Shown: positions 52,393-60,709, counted from the first letter of the stretch. The stretch: 64,000 nucleotides of DNA from Photobacterium sp. GB-56 (GCF_003026105.1 NZ_PYNW01000017.1:26664-90663), one strand, 5' to 3'. Notes: a model not told the origin generated them from the sequence alone. A program made the numbers and translations.

Positions 52393-52415
52393 ATTATAGA
52401 ACGGTGTTCAATATT
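52393..52415 (-). promoter_or_regulatory. probable TetR operator
   Basis: A 23-base imperfect palindrome has arms ATTATAGAAC and GTTCAATATT (8 of 10 positions complementary) around GGT, with a perfect GAAC/GTTC core. It lies 55 bases before tetR, a usual position for autoregulation. The palindrome is seen; the binding protein is inferred. Confidence 0.55.
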
Positions 52416-52468
52416 GTTATTGTTATTTAATCGAAACCATAGTTGTTAGGAATTCGATGCCAGAACAA

Positions 52469-52516
52469 GTTGTGACAATTTATTTCTAAAGATTGGAAAT
52501 GATATCTTGTCACAAC
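52469..52516. repeat. perfect inverted repeat made of two 9-base palindromic motifs
   Basis: GTTGTGACAA at 52469-52478 is exactly inverted as TTGTCACAAC at 52507-52516. Each arm contains TTGT(G/C)ACAA, itself palindromic apart from the central base; centres are 37 bases apart. It lies upstream of tetR and just downstream of the TM2 gene. No T run follows, so it is not a clear terminator and may be a paired operator. Confidence 0.6.
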
Positions 52517-52537
52517 AAAAATCACCAATACTAAACG

Positions 52538-52942
52538 CTATACAGTTTTATTCTTGGTATTTTCTAAAGATACTTGATCGTTTAACGTCCAAAAATCGAT
52601 AAGAATACCTATTAGGAAGAACCCAAAGGTACAAAGATAAAGTATCCCTGTGATCCATTTACCCATGTACATGCGGTGGACGCCAAACACGCCAAGAAAA
52701 GTGAGCAGTAGCCAAGCGATATTATAATCAATCTCACCACTAGCAAAACGCAAGTCAGACTCTCTGTTCATTGATGGAATTAAGAACAAGTCAATTAACC
52801 AGCCAATACCGCATAGACCTAAGGTTAAAAACCAAATAGTCCCTGTTACAGGTTTGCCATAATAAAAGCGGTGAGCGCCCGTAAAGCCGAATATCCAGAG
52901 TAGATAACCAATGATTTTGCTGTGAGTGTTATTCTCTTGCAT
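52538..52942 (-). CDS. TM2-domain membrane protein with two TM2 units
   Basis: A small membrane protein with two TM2-like units. The first is GYLLWIFGFTGAHRFYYGK followed by a helix and the GIGWLIDLFLIP ending; the second is LLLTFLGVFGVHRMYMGK followed by a helix and FFLIGILIDFWTL. TM2 proteins have no agreed molecular function in bacteria. The longest frame begins at 53059, but its extra N-terminus is unlike the family. The ATG at 52942 with GGA upstream gives 134 residues; the ATG at 52954 is possible. It is monocistronic. Confidence 0.78.
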   Translation of the reverse strand: MQENNTHSKIIGYLLWIFGFTGAHRFYYGKPVTGTIWFLTLGLCGIGWLIDLFLIPSMNRESDLRFASGEIDYNIAWLLLTFLGVFGVHRMYMGKWITGILYLCTFGFFLIGILIDFWTLNDQVSLENTKNKTV

Positions 52943-53238
52943 AAAAATATCCATGTTAGTGTTGAAAATATCGTAAGATAAAAAACAACAAAGACTTAAC
53001 GTGTGATTACTTATAAAAGACCACTTTTGATGGGGAAAGTGCCATAAAAAGAAGAACATTTTTATAAGTCGTTTAAATAAAAAACAGTATACAAAAATAT
53101 TTAGGCGCTGTATTTAAGAATGATGAGATTATCACCGATAAATGTTAAGAAATAGTAACAATTTCGCGACGGCTTTGAATTGACATTCTCCGTTATATGG
53201 CTACGATGCATACAGGACATGGATAAGGTACTTCAACA

Positions 53239-54114
53239 ATGATGAAACGCTTTTTTACCGTATTTGCTTTAGTGTTTGTGGTCGCATTGTCGGCACCGCA
53301 TGCTGAAGCAAAGAAATTCGGTGGTGGCAAGTCGTTTGGTAAAAGTTTTAAAACTGCGCCAATGAAAAAACAACAGCCACAACAAACAGATACTATTCGT
53401 AAACAAAACTCACCTGCGTCATCGAGCAAGAAAGGCTTAATGGGCGGTCTATTAGGTGGCTTACTTGCAGGTGGCTTACTCGCTGCTTTCTTTGGTGGTT
53501 CATTTGATGGTATCCAGTTTATGGATATTCTCATTATCGGTGTGATTGCATTTGTATTGTTTAAATTATTTAAAGCAATGCGTGCAAATAAAGGCACTCC
53601 GATGGGGCATCGTGAATCTTATGCAGGAAACTCTCCACGACAGCAGCCACAACAAGCACAACAGCAATATCGTCAAGCGACAGGTTCGCAATCTCAACCA
53701 CAAAATGGTGGTTTTGAGTCAACCGATAGTGATGTGCCATTTAATTTGCCGCCTAACTTTAATATGAATGCATTTTTAAGTGGTTCTCGCGATCACTATC
53801 GCATTATTCAAGGTGCATGGAATCATAACGAATTAGCGAAAATCAAAGAGTACGTATCACCTGCGTTATTTGCTGATTTACAAGCTGAACGTGCTAAACT
53901 TTCAGGTGAGCAACACACCGAAGTGATGTACGTTGATGCTGAACTTGTACGTGCAGACTATGACGCAAATTCAGCACAGCTAAGTATTAAGTTCTCTGGT
54001 CGTTATAAAGATACCCAAGAAGGGATTGAAGAAGATATTAATGATGTATGGCATTTAGAGCGAGATTTAAAAACGCCAAATGCACCATGGTTAATTGTCG
54101 GTATTCAAGCTTAA
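53239..54114 (+). CDS. Tim44-like domain protein
   Basis: A 291-residue exported or membrane-anchored protein. It has a signal peptide (residues 1-24, ending PHAEA), a Gly/Lys/Phe-rich stretch, a hydrophobic GGLLGGLLAGGLLAAFFGG segment and a second helix (MDILIIGVIAFVLFKLF) at about 72-112, a Gln/Pro-rich linker (about 130-160), and a C-terminal Tim44-like domain from about residue 170 (NAFLSGSRDHYRIIQGAWN). The mitochondrial homologue acts in import; the bacterial function is not settled. The gene stands alone, with a terminator. Confidence 0.85.
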   Translation: MMKRFFTVFALVFVVALSAPHAEAKKFGGGKSFGKSFKTAPMKKQQPQQTDTIRKQNSPASSSKKGLMGGLLGGLLAGGLLAAFFGGSFDGIQFMDILIIGVIAFVLFKLFKAMRANKGTPMGHRESYAGNSPRQQPQQAQQQYRQATGSQSQPQNGGFESTDSDVPFNLPPNFNMNAFLSGSRDHYRIIQGAWNHNELAKIKEYVSPALFADLQAERAKLSGEQHTEVMYVDAELVRADYDANSAQLSIKFSGRYKDTQEGIEEDINDVWHLERDLKTPNAPWLIVGIQA

Positions 54115-54117
54115 TTT

Positions 54118-54146
54118 AAAAGCCGCTTTTATTAGCGGCTTTTTTA
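54118..54146 (+). terminator. terminator of the Tim44-like gene
   Basis: AAAAGCCGCT pairs with AGCGGCTTTT around seven bases, followed by a T run. Confidence 0.9.
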
Positions 54147-54365
54147 TATCTCTCAACAGGTTAGGGCGTTTTTTGTACAATTGTAAACATCCGAAAAAAG
54201 AGTTATAAAATTATGAGCGCGATCGCATTTCACTGATATAAAGATCGTAAGATGTTGATCTTGGCACCTAGTTTTATCACCAGTAACCGCTAGTATTAAC
54301 TCATGATATTAAATAGGTCAGTCGTTAGACATTGAGATCTAAATAGAGACTAATAAGAGGTCGTT

Positions 54366-54611
54366 ATGCCATACACTCAAGATATTGTTGAAGAAATGAA
54401 TCTATTAGTGAAATTCCCTATTCATAGCAACATGGAAGGGGTAAAAGTTCATAGTGATGCAAATCCAGCATTGGTTTCAGCTGCTCAACGTTTATATGCG
54501 AAAGGATTGGTTACTCAACTGGATGGTGGTTATTTAACACATACTGGTCATCAGGTGGCGGAAAGCGCAAAAATTGCGTTACGTATTCTGACGGGGAAAA
54601 CGACAGAATAA
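54366..54611 (+). CDS. small conserved protein of the TIGR02647 type
   Basis: An 81-residue soluble protein with no signal peptide or membrane segment. Its sequence (MPYTQDIVEEMNLLVKFPI; GGYLTHTGHQVAESA) matches my recollection of the uncharacterised gammaproteobacterial family TIGR02647. The middle looks like a small winged-helix: helix, then LVTQLDGGYLT as a hairpin. AAGAGG precedes the ATG. Function unknown. Confidence 0.75.
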   Translation: MPYTQDIVEEMNLLVKFPIHSNMEGVKVHSDANPALVSAAQRLYAKGLVTQLDGGYLTHTGHQVAESAKIALRILTGKTTE

Positions 54612-54637
54612 CGCCGTCGCAAGATAGTGAGCATTGA

Positions 54638-54889
54638 TCAAGTCATTTGCTCTAATTCTGTAATTATCGTTAAAGCTTGCTCATTGGTTTTTCCACAAAT
54701 ATCAGGGCAAGCTTTAAAGTGGTGGCATACAGCAGGGCGTTCAGCTTTGCCAAAAAGTTTACATAAATTTTGCTCATTGAGTTGAACGCAAGGGACACCT
54801 GCAGGCTTGCCGTTGGGCATTCCTGGTATGCTTGATGAGATACTTGGAGCTATACAGCAGGCACCACAGCCAAGACGACATTCCATCAA
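54638..54889 (-). CDS. YkgJ-type cysteine-cluster protein
   Basis: An 83-residue protein with the zinc- or iron-binding cysteine pattern of the YkgJ/UPF0153 group: CRLGCGACC near residue 4, then CVQL, CKLF, CHHFKACPDIC. Eleven of 83 residues are Cys. Function is not established. It has no close operon partner. Another Cys-cluster protein of a related family starts 260 bases away on the opposite strand. Confidence 0.82.
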   Translation of the reverse strand: MMECRLGCGACCIAPSISSSIPGMPNGKPAGVPCVQLNEQNLCKLFGKAERPAVCHHFKACPDICGKTNEQALTIITELEQMT

Positions 54890-55151
54890 TCACTCTCTTC
54901 ATTGTTTAAATTGGCTGCGCAAATTACCACTCCTTATTCATAAGATCAAAATTAAAGAACTATTTCAGCGATATATTTACTTTATTTCTATAAATAATAA
55001 TAGCTCTCATTTCGATGCTGTTGTTGATTAATAGGTAATTTAAATTTGCAGTTTACCGTCAGGATCGCTATAAACACCGCGCTATAATAAAATAGTAAAT
55101 GGTAATTTAGCGCTGTTATAAAGCGCGTAACGTGAATTCGGTGTAGGTATC

Positions 55152-55589
55152 ATGACGTATTTTTGGCAAGAAAAAGACTTAGCAACAATGACCGATCAGG
55201 AGTGGGAATCACTTTGTGACGGTTGTGGTAAGTGCTGTCTGCATAAGCTTATTGATGATGATACAGATGATATCTATTACACCAATGTGGCATGCAGTTT
55301 ATTAGATAATAAAACATGTTCTTGTAAAGATTATCCTAATCGTTTTGAATCCGGAGAAGAATGCCTAAAGTTGACTCGTGATCGTATTGATGAGTTTGTT
55401 TGGCTTCCTGAAACGTGTGCATACCGTTTATTAGCAGAAGGAAAACCATTACCTGAGTGGCATCCACTGCTCACTGGTTCAAAAGAAGCGATGCATAAAG
55501 CCAACGAATCGGTACGCGACAAGATTGTGTACGAAATTGATGTGATTGATTGGGAAGATCACATCACAAACCACCCCTTACGTCGTTGA
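55152..55589 (+). CDS. YcgN family cysteine-cluster protein (UPF0260)
   Basis: A 145-residue protein closely resembling E. coli YcgN over its whole length: [29 protein letters not shown], then [42 protein letters not shown]. The conserved cysteines suggest a metal cluster or zinc site. No function is established. It stands alone between YkgJ-like and cpdP genes and shares a bidirectional terminator with cpdP. Confidence 0.9.
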   Translation: MTYFWQEKDLATMTDQEWESLCDGCGKCCLHKLIDDDTDDIYYTNVACSLLDNKTCSCKDYPNRFESGEECLKLTRDRIDEFVWLPETCAYRLLAEGKPLPEWHPLLTGSKEAMHKANESVRDKIVYEIDVIDWEDHITNHPLRR

Positions 55590-55606
55590 TTTTAAAGATA
55601 TATATT

Positions 55607-55636
55607 AAAGGCTCGTTAGATAACGAGCCTTTTTTG
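55607..55636. terminator. bidirectional terminator, ycgN-like / cpdP
   Basis: AAAGGCTCGTTA pairs with TAACGAGCCTTT around GA, with T runs on both strands. Confidence 0.9.
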
Positions 55637-55653
55637 TTTATTTTTATAATCAT

Positions 55654-56637
55654 TTAAAGCAGTGTTCTATCGCCTTGCTCAGTGAAAATAAAATTAACGC
55701 CTAGTTTATTATCTGCATTGAGTTCTTGTTCGATAACGGTTTGTGGATTCGTGCCTTTCTTTAAGCTGTGTTTAATGTGTGTGATGATCACATTAAGATC
55801 TTTTAATGGTTGTTCACCACCAACATAGCTTGCCAATGAATCTAATTCTGCGAGTAACCATTTTGGTGTTAAGTGACCAAATAGTAATTTATCTGGTGTG
55901 CTATTGCTAAAAGAAGTCTCAATGAAGATCCCTTTTAGTTTCTTTTGCTGAATATACGGTGCAATCTGTTGCCAAATAGTATCTAACGCCGTGCTTTTTT
56001 CGACCGCGTCAGGACCAGTATCCCCTAAATAAATGACCACTTCGTTGGCGACATTTTTAAATAAGAATGCGGTAGATTCTGCGCCTGAATGACTTAATGG
56101 AAAGGCTTTTACTTTTAATTCGGTATTGGCAACGGGTAACCACTGGTTGATAGTCAGTGGTGCTAACTCATATTTGCCGAGTTTAAAGCCTTCACCTTGG
56201 CTCGTAAAATTAGGCCATGCCTTCCAATTAAAATAATCTTGGCTGATAGTTTGATGAACAGACGGAAGGGCATAAATAGGTTTATTGCTGTCATCTGGCG
56301 AAGCAATAATAAGTCCTGCAATATGATCAAGGTGGGCATGACTAATAAAGTAGCCCTGAATTTTCTGGGTTAGGATATAACCTTCTTGGGTGTAAGGGCT
56401 GGATATCGGTGCCATCATGTCATTGAATGCATCTTTATTGGTCGCAGCGATAAGCCCATTGACAATGCTACCAGCATCTAAGGTTATGTAATTGTTGTCA
56501 GTGTTTGATTTCAGCATAAATGCGGTCAGGTTGCCGTCTTGGATCCCACCTTTAGCGCCAAGTGTAATAACATCAAACCCAGCAAAACTGAATGATGAAT
56601 AGCAACACAGTGCAGCCATAATTAAATGTTTGTTCAT
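55654..56637 (-). CDS. cpdP: periplasmic class II 3',5'-cyclic-nucleotide phosphodiesterase
   Basis: Class II cyclic-nucleotide phosphodiesterase of the metallo-beta-lactamase fold. The type enzyme is the periplasmic CpdP of Aliivibrio fischeri, which lets cells use external cAMP. A signal peptide (residues 1-19, ending FSFA) predicts export. The metal motif is SHAHLDHIAGL near residue 100, followed by PLSHSG, IYLGDTGPD, FIETSF and ITHIKHSLK. It has 327 residues. It is monocistronic. It is not related to CpdA, the cytoplasmic enzyme. Confidence 0.9.
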   Translation of the reverse strand: MNKHLIMAALCCYSSFSFAGFDVITLGAKGGIQDGNLTAFMLKSNTDNNYITLDAGSIVNGLIAATNKDAFNDMMAPISSPYTQEGYILTQKIQGYFISHAHLDHIAGLIIASPDDSNKPIYALPSVHQTISQDYFNWKAWPNFTSQGEGFKLGKYELAPLTINQWLPVANTELKVKAFPLSHSGAESTAFLFKNVANEVVIYLGDTGPDAVEKSTALDTIWQQIAPYIQQKKLKGIFIETSFSNSTPDKLLFGHLTPKWLLAELDSLASYVGGEQPLKDLNVIITHIKHSLKKGTNPQTVIEQELNADNKLGVNFIFTEQGDRTLL

Positions 56638-56912
56638 AAAAATCCATACTGATAAGAAATGGTTTTAGTGCTGATAAACGCTAAAACGTAACTTGAAAGA
56701 GTCCTAATACAGCGAGATATATACAAAATACACGGTTGGGAGCAAAGTAATTTTTATAAGAAGTGAGAGATAGCTGAAATAAAATATAGTCTAATAAATA
56801 ATTAGGCTGATTAGTGAGGAAATGATTACAACGTGTTAAAGGAATTGCATTGACGAGGATCGTCAGTTTATAGCCTTTTCTTAAACTATTTAATACGTTG
56901 TGCAGAGGTGCG
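56638..56912. other. non-coding region between cpdP and a possible small ORF
   Basis: About 275 AT-rich bases that must hold the cpdP promoter. A minus-strand frame at 56681-56959 lacks a recognisable product and I do not call it a gene. Confidence 0.35.
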
Positions 56913-57020
56913 ATGTGTAAAACCGTCAAGTTGAACGGCATGGCCTGCCATTTATGCACAAGTGTGAAGAATGGGGAGTATTCAATGATGGTGGAAGGTA
57001 AAAGAAGACAGCCTAATTAG
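56913..57020 (+). CDS. possible 35-residue small protein
   Basis: An ATG at 56913 with AGAGG four bases upstream opens a 35-codon frame ending at TAG 57018-57020. The peptide has a CHLC pair near residue 12 and a basic tail. A TTGCAT / TATAGC pair with 18-base spacing around 56844-56873 could be its promoter. I recognise no family. The 3' end overlaps the dusC terminator on the other strand. Support is only the start context and an otherwise empty region. Confidence 0.3.
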   Translation: MCKTVKLNGMACHLCTSVKNGEYSMMVEGKRRQPN

Positions 57021-57031
57021 GTTGGGCTGTC
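57003..57031 (-). terminator. dusC terminator
   Basis: On the minus strand GACAGCC pairs with GGCTGTC around 11 bases and is followed by TTCTTTT. Confidence 0.65.
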
Positions 57032-57038
57032 CATTGAT

Positions 57039-57074
57039 GCTACTGCTACTGCTACTGCTACTGCTACTGCTGCT
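57039..57074. repeat. hexanucleotide repeat at the dusC stop codon
   Basis: Five perfect copies of GCTACT (+ strand) at 57039-57068 are followed by a variant unit to 57074. Read as dusC on the minus strand, it is CAG TAG repeated, and the first TAG (57066-57064) is the dusC stop; four more in-frame TAG codons alternate with CAG. Confidence 0.9.
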
Positions 57075-58005
57075 GCGCGCGCTGAAGCACTTCGATGATG
57101 GGGGTAGCTTTATTTAAGGCGCGAATATCGGTAAATAATAATTTCGCTTGGGGGTACTCATGACGTAGGTAAGAGAACCATTGCTTTACCCTATTAGGGT
57201 AGTAAAGCCCTTTATCTCCTTTGATCTCAAATTGAGAGTAAGTTAATAATAAAGAGAGTACTTCTTCCCAACTCATATGCGCTTGGTTATGTTTTACGAC
57301 ATTGCCTAAATTTGGCAAATTAAGCGCGCCGCGACAGACCATTAATGCATCTGTATTGGTGGCAGATAGGCATGCTTGACCATCCTGATAATTCCAGACT
57401 TCGCCATTAGCAATAATTGGGATAGTGACACTTTGTTTAAGCTGCTTAATATAATCCCATTTAATCGTCTCTGCACGGTAACCATCTTCTTTAGTACGCG
57501 CATGGACCACCATTTCATCTGCGCCGGCTTGGGCAATAGCATCTGCAATTTCAAAACATTGGGCAGGATCATCCCAGCCTAAACGTACTTTTGCCGTTAA
57601 AGGCTTAATGGGATTGACAGCAGCGCGACAAGCTTTAACTATTTGATAAATACGCTCTGGCTCTTTTAGCAAAACAGCACCACCACGACTTTTATTGACC
57701 GCTTTTGCTGGACAACCAAAGTTAATATCAACACCTGCAGAGCCTAGTGAACATGCACGCTGCGCATTTTCAGCCATCCAGTTAGGATCTTGTCCTAAAA
57801 TTTGTACCCGCACAGGGGTACCTGAGCGTGTTTTTCCACCTTGACGTAACTCGGGACATAGACGATAGAAAACACTGCTAGGCAATAGGCTATCAATGAC
57901 ACGGACAAATTCAGTGACACAAAGATCGTAGTCATTAATTTCAGTCAGCATCTCACGCATTAAATGGTCTAAGACGCCTTCCATCGGGCCTAAAATAACT
58001 CGCAT
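57064..58005 (-). CDS. dusC: tRNA-dihydrouridine(16) synthase
   Basis: DusC reduces uridine 16 of tRNA to dihydrouridine using FMN and NADPH. The FMN-binding start is [10 protein letters not shown], and the catalytic Cys lies in [42 protein letters not shown] and IIANGEVW follow, and the C-terminal helical tRNA-binding domain ends in QRAQQQ. It has 313 residues, like E. coli DusC (315). The Gln-rich end and the stop codon are built from a hexanucleotide repeat. The gene is not in an obvious operon. Confidence 0.93.
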   Translation of the reverse strand: MRVILGPMEGVLDHLMREMLTEINDYDLCVTEFVRVIDSLLPSSVFYRLCPELRQGGKTRSGTPVRVQILGQDPNWMAENAQRACSLGSAGVDINFGCPAKAVNKSRGGAVLLKEPERIYQIVKACRAAVNPIKPLTAKVRLGWDDPAQCFEIADAIAQAGADEMVVHARTKEDGYRAETIKWDYIKQLKQSVTIPIIANGEVWNYQDGQACLSATNTDALMVCRGALNLPNLGNVVKHNQAHMSWEEVLSLLLTYSQFEIKGDKGLYYPNRVKQWFSYLRHEYPQAKLLFTDIRALNKATPIIEVLQRAQQQ

Positions 58006-58084
58006 AGTGGTTATAGCTCTGCTCGGTAATTACATATAAGGGGCAAGATTCTAGTGCGAGAGGGTTAATTTGTCACCATTGATT

Positions 58085-58762
58085 TTAAATAGTGCGGAGT
58101 TGATGACCCGAAACAATGGTTTTTTGCTCAAGTTGATGTTGTTGACAAGATAGCGCCATTTTCACCATGCTACGTGCCACGCACTCAGCTGGTATTGGGG
58201 AGAAATGCTTTAGGGGACCGACAACCAATGGATTGATCACATCAAACACGTGTTGTAATAATTGCTCGTCAGTACGCATTTCACTGCGCTCACCTTTTAA
58301 AGGGCCTGGTCGAATAAAAATACAGTGTTCAAATCCCATCTTAGTGATTGCTTGCTCCATTTTTCCTTTGCAGCGTAAGTAGTGGGAAGGAGAGCGGCTT
58401 GATGCACCAAGACTGGATACGACAATAATGTGTCTAACGCCCAGATTTTTCATTGTGGTGGCGACATCTTTTACCAAATCGAGATCAACTGCTGCAAGTG
58501 CCGATTTACTGCCCGCCTTACGTTTTGTCGTACCTAAACAAATGAAGCCATATTGCGGCTGAGGCGTTTCGTGCTCCCAGTTATTTATTCGAAGGAGCGG
58601 ATCAATGATTTGGTGTAATTTACTGCTGTGAAACGGTAAATCACGACGAGACAGAGCATAAATATGTTTAAATTTTTTATTGGCAAGTAACTGGTGTAAG
58701 AGTTCATCTCCAACTAAACCACTCGCGCCAGCAATGATTGCATTTAAATCGTGATTATCCAT
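58085..58762 (-). CDS. NAD(P)-binding Rossmann-fold protein, HTATIP2/atypical SDR type
   Basis: A 225-residue atypical short-chain dehydrogenase-like protein. The nucleotide-binding motif is IIAGASGLVGDELLHQLL, followed by FICLGTTKRKAGS, IIVVSSLGASSRSPSHYLRCKGKME (with a YxxxK-like arrangement) and FIRPGPLKGERSE. It resembles the HTATIP2/oxidoreductase group with no settled substrate. The longest frame starts at 58798; GGGA seven bases before ATG 58762 supports the shorter form. It is 80 bases upstream of dusC on the same strand. Confidence 0.82.
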   Translation of the reverse strand: MDNHDLNAIIAGASGLVGDELLHQLLANKKFKHIYALSRRDLPFHSSKLHQIIDPLLRINNWEHETPQPQYGFICLGTTKRKAGSKSALAAVDLDLVKDVATTMKNLGVRHIIVVSSLGASSRSPSHYLRCKGKMEQAITKMGFEHCIFIRPGPLKGERSEMRTDEQLLQHVFDVINPLVVGPLKHFSPIPAECVARSMVKMALSCQQHQLEQKTIVSGHQLRTI

Positions 58763-59006
58763 GGCTATTCCCATCGCATAGATTATAAATGATGACATTT
58801 ATCTGTAATTAAACAGAATATATGTTTAATTTCGCTGAACTGCATCAAATATCAAGTAATTAGCATAATAAATTTTTAATCAGCACGACTTACATTGTTA
58901 TCAGAAACAATCAATATTGCGATTTATTCTACTCAATAAGTGATGATATGAAGTTAAAGGATGAGTTCAGGTATAATGGCGATAGAAACTTTTATTGGAA
59001 ATTATC

Positions 59007-59660
59007 ATGAATACATTAATGACACTCCCAACTGGCTGGGATGGCATGTCTGCTCCTTTTATTGAAGGCGCGTTATTTGCTGCAAATGCAAACCCGAAAC
59101 CTATGGAGCCAGAGATTTGGTTACCTGTGTTATTAACTGGTGTTGTCACAGAAGATAATGATATAGCGCTTTCAGAAACCGATAAAGTTGCCGTATTAAA
59201 CCACTTTGAAATGCAGTATCGCACAGTAAAAGCGGGTGAATACCAATTACCGGTAGAGCTTAAATGGCAAGAAAGTGGTGATACAAATGAGGCACTTTCA
59301 CAGTTTGCTCAAGGCTTTTTAGCTGTTTGGTATTACATTGAACCAAACTGGGAAGAGATGTCGATTTCAGATGGCACAATGCGTATGTTATCAGCATTAC
59401 TGACAACGCTAATGTTATGTGTTGATGAAGCGGGTACTCTGGAACAGATGGAGCAAGCGGGCGTAACAGGAATGCCTGCACCAAGTGAGCTTTATTCGCA
59501 ACTACCATTGATGCTAACTGAAGTAATGATGGCTGCGGATCAACTTCAAATTGGCGCAGGAGCACAAGCGATTAACCCTTATAAAAATATTGGTCGTAAT
59601 GATCCTTGCCCATGTGATAGCGGTAAGAAATTCAAACAGTGCTGCGGTAAGTCACATTAA
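59007..59660 (+). CDS. YecA/UPF0149-like protein with C-terminal SEC-C motif
   Basis: A 217-residue soluble protein. Most of it ([27 protein letters not shown] onward) is an all-helical UPF0149/YgfB-like domain, and the C-terminus carries the SEC-C zinc motif [18 protein letters not shown], as in the SecA tail. The metal-binding tail of SecA binds SecB or ribosomes; YecA in E. coli has been linked to ribosomes and SecB, but the role is not settled. The start was moved from a TTG at 58995 to ATG 59007 with GGA upstream. Its stop overlaps the nudG start (TAATG). Confidence 0.85.
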   Translation: MNTLMTLPTGWDGMSAPFIEGALFAANANPKPMEPEIWLPVLLTGVVTEDNDIALSETDKVAVLNHFEMQYRTVKAGEYQLPVELKWQESGDTNEALSQFAQGFLAVWYYIEPNWEEMSISDGTMRMLSALLTTLMLCVDEAGTLEQMEQAGVTGMPAPSELYSQLPLMLTEVMMAADQLQIGAGAQAINPYKNIGRNDPCPCDSGKKFKQCCGKSH

Positions 59661-60067
59661 TGCAAAAGCTTAAAACAATCGTTGTTGTTGCGGGAGTGAT
59701 TGAGAAAGAAGGTAAGTACCTACTTGCTCAGCGATTAGATAATGCGAGCCAAGGTGGTTTATGGGAATTTCCTGGCGGTAAAGTTGAAGTGGGGGAATTA
59801 CCAGAGTACGCATTAGAGCGTGAGCTTATGGAAGAGTTAGCGATCACGACTAAAACACAACAATGGTTGGCTGATAGCGTGTTTGATTACGGTGATAAAA
59901 TCATTGAATTAAAAGGTTATTTAACTCGATGGTGTGAAGGCGATATTGTATTAAATACGCATCAAGCAATGGTATGGGTGAGTTTAAACGAATTTAAACG
60001 TTATCCATTATGTCCTGCTGATTACCCTATTCTAACCGCCTTAGAACAACATGTATTAACGAAGTAA
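59660..60067 (+). CDS. nudG: Nudix nucleotide pyrophosphohydrolase, NudG/MutT-like
   Basis: A 135-residue Nudix hydrolase that cleans oxidised or methylated (d)NTPs. The Nudix box GGKVEVGELPEYALERELMEEL fits Gx5Ex7REUxEE at residues about 39-60. Upstream LLAQRLDNASQGGLWEFPGG and downstream HQAMVWVSLNEFKRYPLCPADYPIL align with E. coli NudG (CTP and 5-hydroxy-CTP pyrophosphohydrolase) better than with MutT, which in addition is usually next to secA. It is translationally coupled to the SEC-C gene by a TAATG overlap. Confidence 0.82.
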   Translation: MQKLKTIVVVAGVIEKEGKYLLAQRLDNASQGGLWEFPGGKVEVGELPEYALERELMEELAITTKTQQWLADSVFDYGDKIIELKGYLTRWCEGDIVLNTHQAMVWVSLNEFKRYPLCPADYPILTALEQHVLTK

Positions 60068-60075
60068 CGACTAAC

Positions 60076-60112
60076 AAAAAAGCGAAGCCTAAATTGTTAG
60101 TCTTCGCTTTTT
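60076..60112. terminator. bidirectional terminator, nudG / dsbB
   Basis: AAAAAGCGAAG pairs with CTTCGCTTTTT, closing a partly self-complementary loop, between convergent genes. Confidence 0.82.
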
Positions 60113-60136
60113 CTGTCTTATTTATTCGCTTCGAAC

Positions 60137-60655
60137 TTAAGCTGATTTCTTACCGAAGAGCTGCGCGATAACCATGACAGCCCAAACAATGAGGTTTCCA
60201 GCAAAAATAACAACCAACCATTGTGGCATCGTAAGTGTTAAGAAATGCCAAACAATTTTTGCACAATCACCGTATGCTTCAAACATCCAAGGAGCCCAAT
60301 GATTTATTGGCGCCCAGCTTGGAAATCGGACGAATAAATCACAGGTTGCAAATGGTGATGGGTTTAACTGAAAACCCACATGTTGATAGGCCAATACAAC
60401 ACCACGGTATGCACAATATCCCCAACCGGCTAAACCAATCCAACGGAAAAAGGCATTTTGAGGGGCGAGAAGACCAACAAGAGCGGCAAAACCGATCCCC
60501 ATCATCGCGACACGTTCATAAACACACATCACACACGGTGCAAGGTTCATTACATGTTGAAAGAATAGGGCACAACCTTCAAAGGTAACAATAGAAAGAA
60601 GTAGTAGCAGCCATGCTAAACGTGATTTTGAAAAGGTATTGAGGTATTGCATCAT
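60137..60655 (-). CDS. dsbB: disulfide bond formation protein DsbB
   Basis: DsbB is the inner-membrane quinone reductase that re-oxidises periplasmic DsbA. It has four hydrophobic helices. The first periplasmic loop has the Cys pair C41-V-M-C44, and the second has Cys105 and Cys131, matching the E. coli pairs. YERVAMMGI after the first pair holds the quinone-site Arg. It has 172 residues. Electrons go to ubiquinone or to menaquinone, whose genes are at 43445-49781. It lies downstream of nhaB on the same strand, with a terminator between; dsbB-nhaB-fadR order is conserved in enterics and vibrios. Confidence 0.95.
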   Translation of the reverse strand: MMQYLNTFSKSRLAWLLLLLSIVTFEGCALFFQHVMNLAPCVMCVYERVAMMGIGFAALVGLLAPQNAFFRWIGLAGWGYCAYRGVVLAYQHVGFQLNPSPFATCDLFVRFPSWAPINHWAPWMFEAYGDCAKIVWHFLTLTMPQWLVVIFAGNLIVWAVMVIAQLFGKKSA

Positions 60656-60680
60656 CGATACTCTACGTACTAATTAAGAT

Positions 60681-60709
60681 AAAAGAAAACCCTGAACTAT
60701 CAGGGTTTT
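60681..60709 (-). terminator. nhaB terminator
   Basis: AAAACCCTGA pairs perfectly with TCAGGGTTTT around four bases; on the minus strand CTTTT follows. Confidence 0.85.

Noticed and set aside
56681..56959. A 92-residue minus-strand frame between cpdP and dusC
   Set aside because: No good ribosome-binding site or family resemblance; composition looks like AT-rich non-coding sequence.
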